Assembly (NCBI GenBank): GCA_013361075.1
Contig: JABWAJ010000316.1
Location: forward strand, 1-6,742
DNA length: 6,742 bases
Source: Saprospiraceae bacterium
GTDB taxonomy: Bacteria > Bacteroidota > Bacteroidia > Chitinophagales > Saprospiraceae
Direction of reading: 5' to 3'
In this document: positions 6,002-6,742 of the stretch, in pieces
Layout of the letters: the number at the start of each line of letters is the position of its first letter
Numbering within the stretch: the stretch's first letter is position 1
Notes under the pieces: model-generated
What the model was told of the DNA's origin: nothing
What the model saw: the letters and a program-made list of their open reading frames with translations, nothing else
Database searches by the model: none
Made by a program: the position numbers and the translations under genes

Positions 6002-6742
6002 TCAGGTTTTCTTTTCCACCAAAACTGCTTTGGCGCCATCCGCTTTGGCCACTTGTTTGAAAAAATCGCGGTATTCCGAATAGCGGTTCGCGGGCCAGGT
6101 TCCGGCATTTACGACCAGCTCCCTTTTGCAAACCAGCTTGTTTGGAGAAGCCGGGTCGTGTACAAATTCCAGAAGATAGTTTCCAAAATCTGACTTCAAT
6201 TCGATGGTTGCATCCGGCAGGCTCTCTATCTGGTAACCATCCGGCATTTGAAAAGTGATTTCGTCGCGCTCGGTGTAGCCGCGAAGGATGCGCACCGGAA
6301 GCCGGCGATTGTCCAAAACGGCAGGGACATTGCCATAGGGGGTAATGGCGTTCAGCGGCACAAAAAACCGCTTCCCGGCTTTTGTAGCATACCGGTTGAC
6401 TTGTGCTACGTAGGCAACATTGGTTTCTGGCCGGTCATCAACAGCCTCTATGGCTAATTTTTCCAATGAAAAAGAAGGCAGCGAGCTGTTTTCTATCAAC
6501 TCCCTGGAGGCCTCTTCGTGTGAAAGCCCGTGCGTCATGTAGAGCCATTGTTCGTGGTCGGCACCTGAATGTTTGGCCTGCACCTCTACCCGGGCACTGC
6601 CTTCCGGGTTAATTTGGATGGCAATGTTGTGCGTTTCGAGATTTGCTGCGGCGGAAAGTTCCGGCGTGCGGATCAGCTTGCCGCCTTCCGGGGTGATGAG
6701 TAAGGCATTTCTTCCCGAATTGCTCTGGCCGATGTAGTTGGG
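6002..6742 (-). CDS. DUF3857/transglutaminase-like/DUF3858 protein, C-terminal part (5' end outside window)
   Basis: The frame ends at TGA (6004-6002) and stays open to the right edge, giving the last 246 residues; the GTG at 6583 is internal, not a start. The first visible residues include SGRNALLITPEGGKLIRTPE, the segment that follows the transglutaminase core in DUF3857-containing Bacteroidota proteins. About residues 158-238 of the fragment match the DUF3858-type C-terminal beta domain: LRGYTERDEITFQMPDGYQI, then GNYLLEF, and a closing WPANRYSEYRDFFKQV block ahead of AVLVEK. Full-length relatives are about 600-700 residues, with a signal peptide, DUF3857 and a papain-like Cys-His-Asp transglutaminase fold; those catalytic residues lie beyond the window. 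The relatives are thought to be exported, but their substrates are unknown. The call is by motif memory and the domain order upstream is inferred. It converges on the anti-sigma gene with a 6 bp gap. Confidence 0.8.
   Translation of the reverse strand, partial: PNYIGQSNSGRNALLITPEGGKLIRTPELSAAANLETHNIAIQINPEGSARVEVQAKHSGADHEQWLYMTHGLSHEEASRELIENSSLPSFSLEKLAIEAVDDRPETNVAYVAQVNRYATKAGKRFFVPLNAITPYGNVPAVLDNRRLPVRILRGYTERDEITFQMPDGYQIESLPDATIELKSDFGNYLLEFVHDPASPNKLVCKRELVVNAGTWPANRYSEYRDFFKQVAKADGAKAVLVEKKT

Noticed and set aside
1..6742. CRISPR array, tRNA, rRNA, insertion-sequence ends or defence-system genes
   Set aside because: No regular repeats, no inverted-repeat-flanked transposase, and all coding space is taken by housekeeping or envelope-type genes.

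Overview
The window reads like an ordinary chromosomal stretch of a member of the Bacteroidota, probably of the Saprospiria/Lewinella kind, although the genus cannot be fixed from sequence alone. The evidence is a DUF1800/DUF1501 secreted pair, a DUF3857/DUF3858 transglutaminase-type protein, a zinc-less RskA-type anti-sigma factor typical of this phylum, weak or absent Shine-Dalgarno sequences and moderate GC content. There is no sign of phage, insertion sequence, CRISPR array, tRNA or rRNA.

Layout, left to right. (1) The 3' end of a DUF1800 gene is followed closely on the + strand by a Tat-exported DUF1501 protein; the two form a probable exported functional pair. (2) On the - strand, a CysQ-type 3'(2'),5'-bisphosphate nucleotidase gene is followed 19 bp downstream by a VOC (glyoxalase-fold) gene; this is probably a two-gene operon. 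(3) A single + strand GNAT acetyltransferase of the RimJ/RimL type. (4) A - strand 5'-nucleotidase/metallophosphoesterase lipoprotein. (5) A + strand membrane-anchored anti-sigma factor with no sigma-factor gene beside it. (6) The C-terminal third or so of a - strand DUF3857/transglutaminase/DUF3858 protein that runs off the right edge.

The strand order is ++ / -- / + / - / + / -. Every tail-to-tail junction is very tight (15, 9 and 6 bp) and shows no convincing terminator. The two head-to-head gaps (about 175 bp each) are the only places with room for promoters. Apart from the DUF1800/DUF1501 pair and the cysQ-VOC pair, the genes look independently transcribed and do not form one pathway. 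Four of the products (DUF1800, DUF1501, nucleotidase lipoprotein, transglutaminase-type protein) are expected in the cell envelope or exported, and the anti-sigma factor spans the inner membrane, so the stretch has an envelope flavour.

I do not see a clear new system. The items most worth a second look are the orphan anti-sigma factor, the Asp-x-Tyr replacement in the first metal motif of the nucleotidase, the uncharacterised DUF1800/DUF1501 pair, and the terminator-poor convergent architecture.
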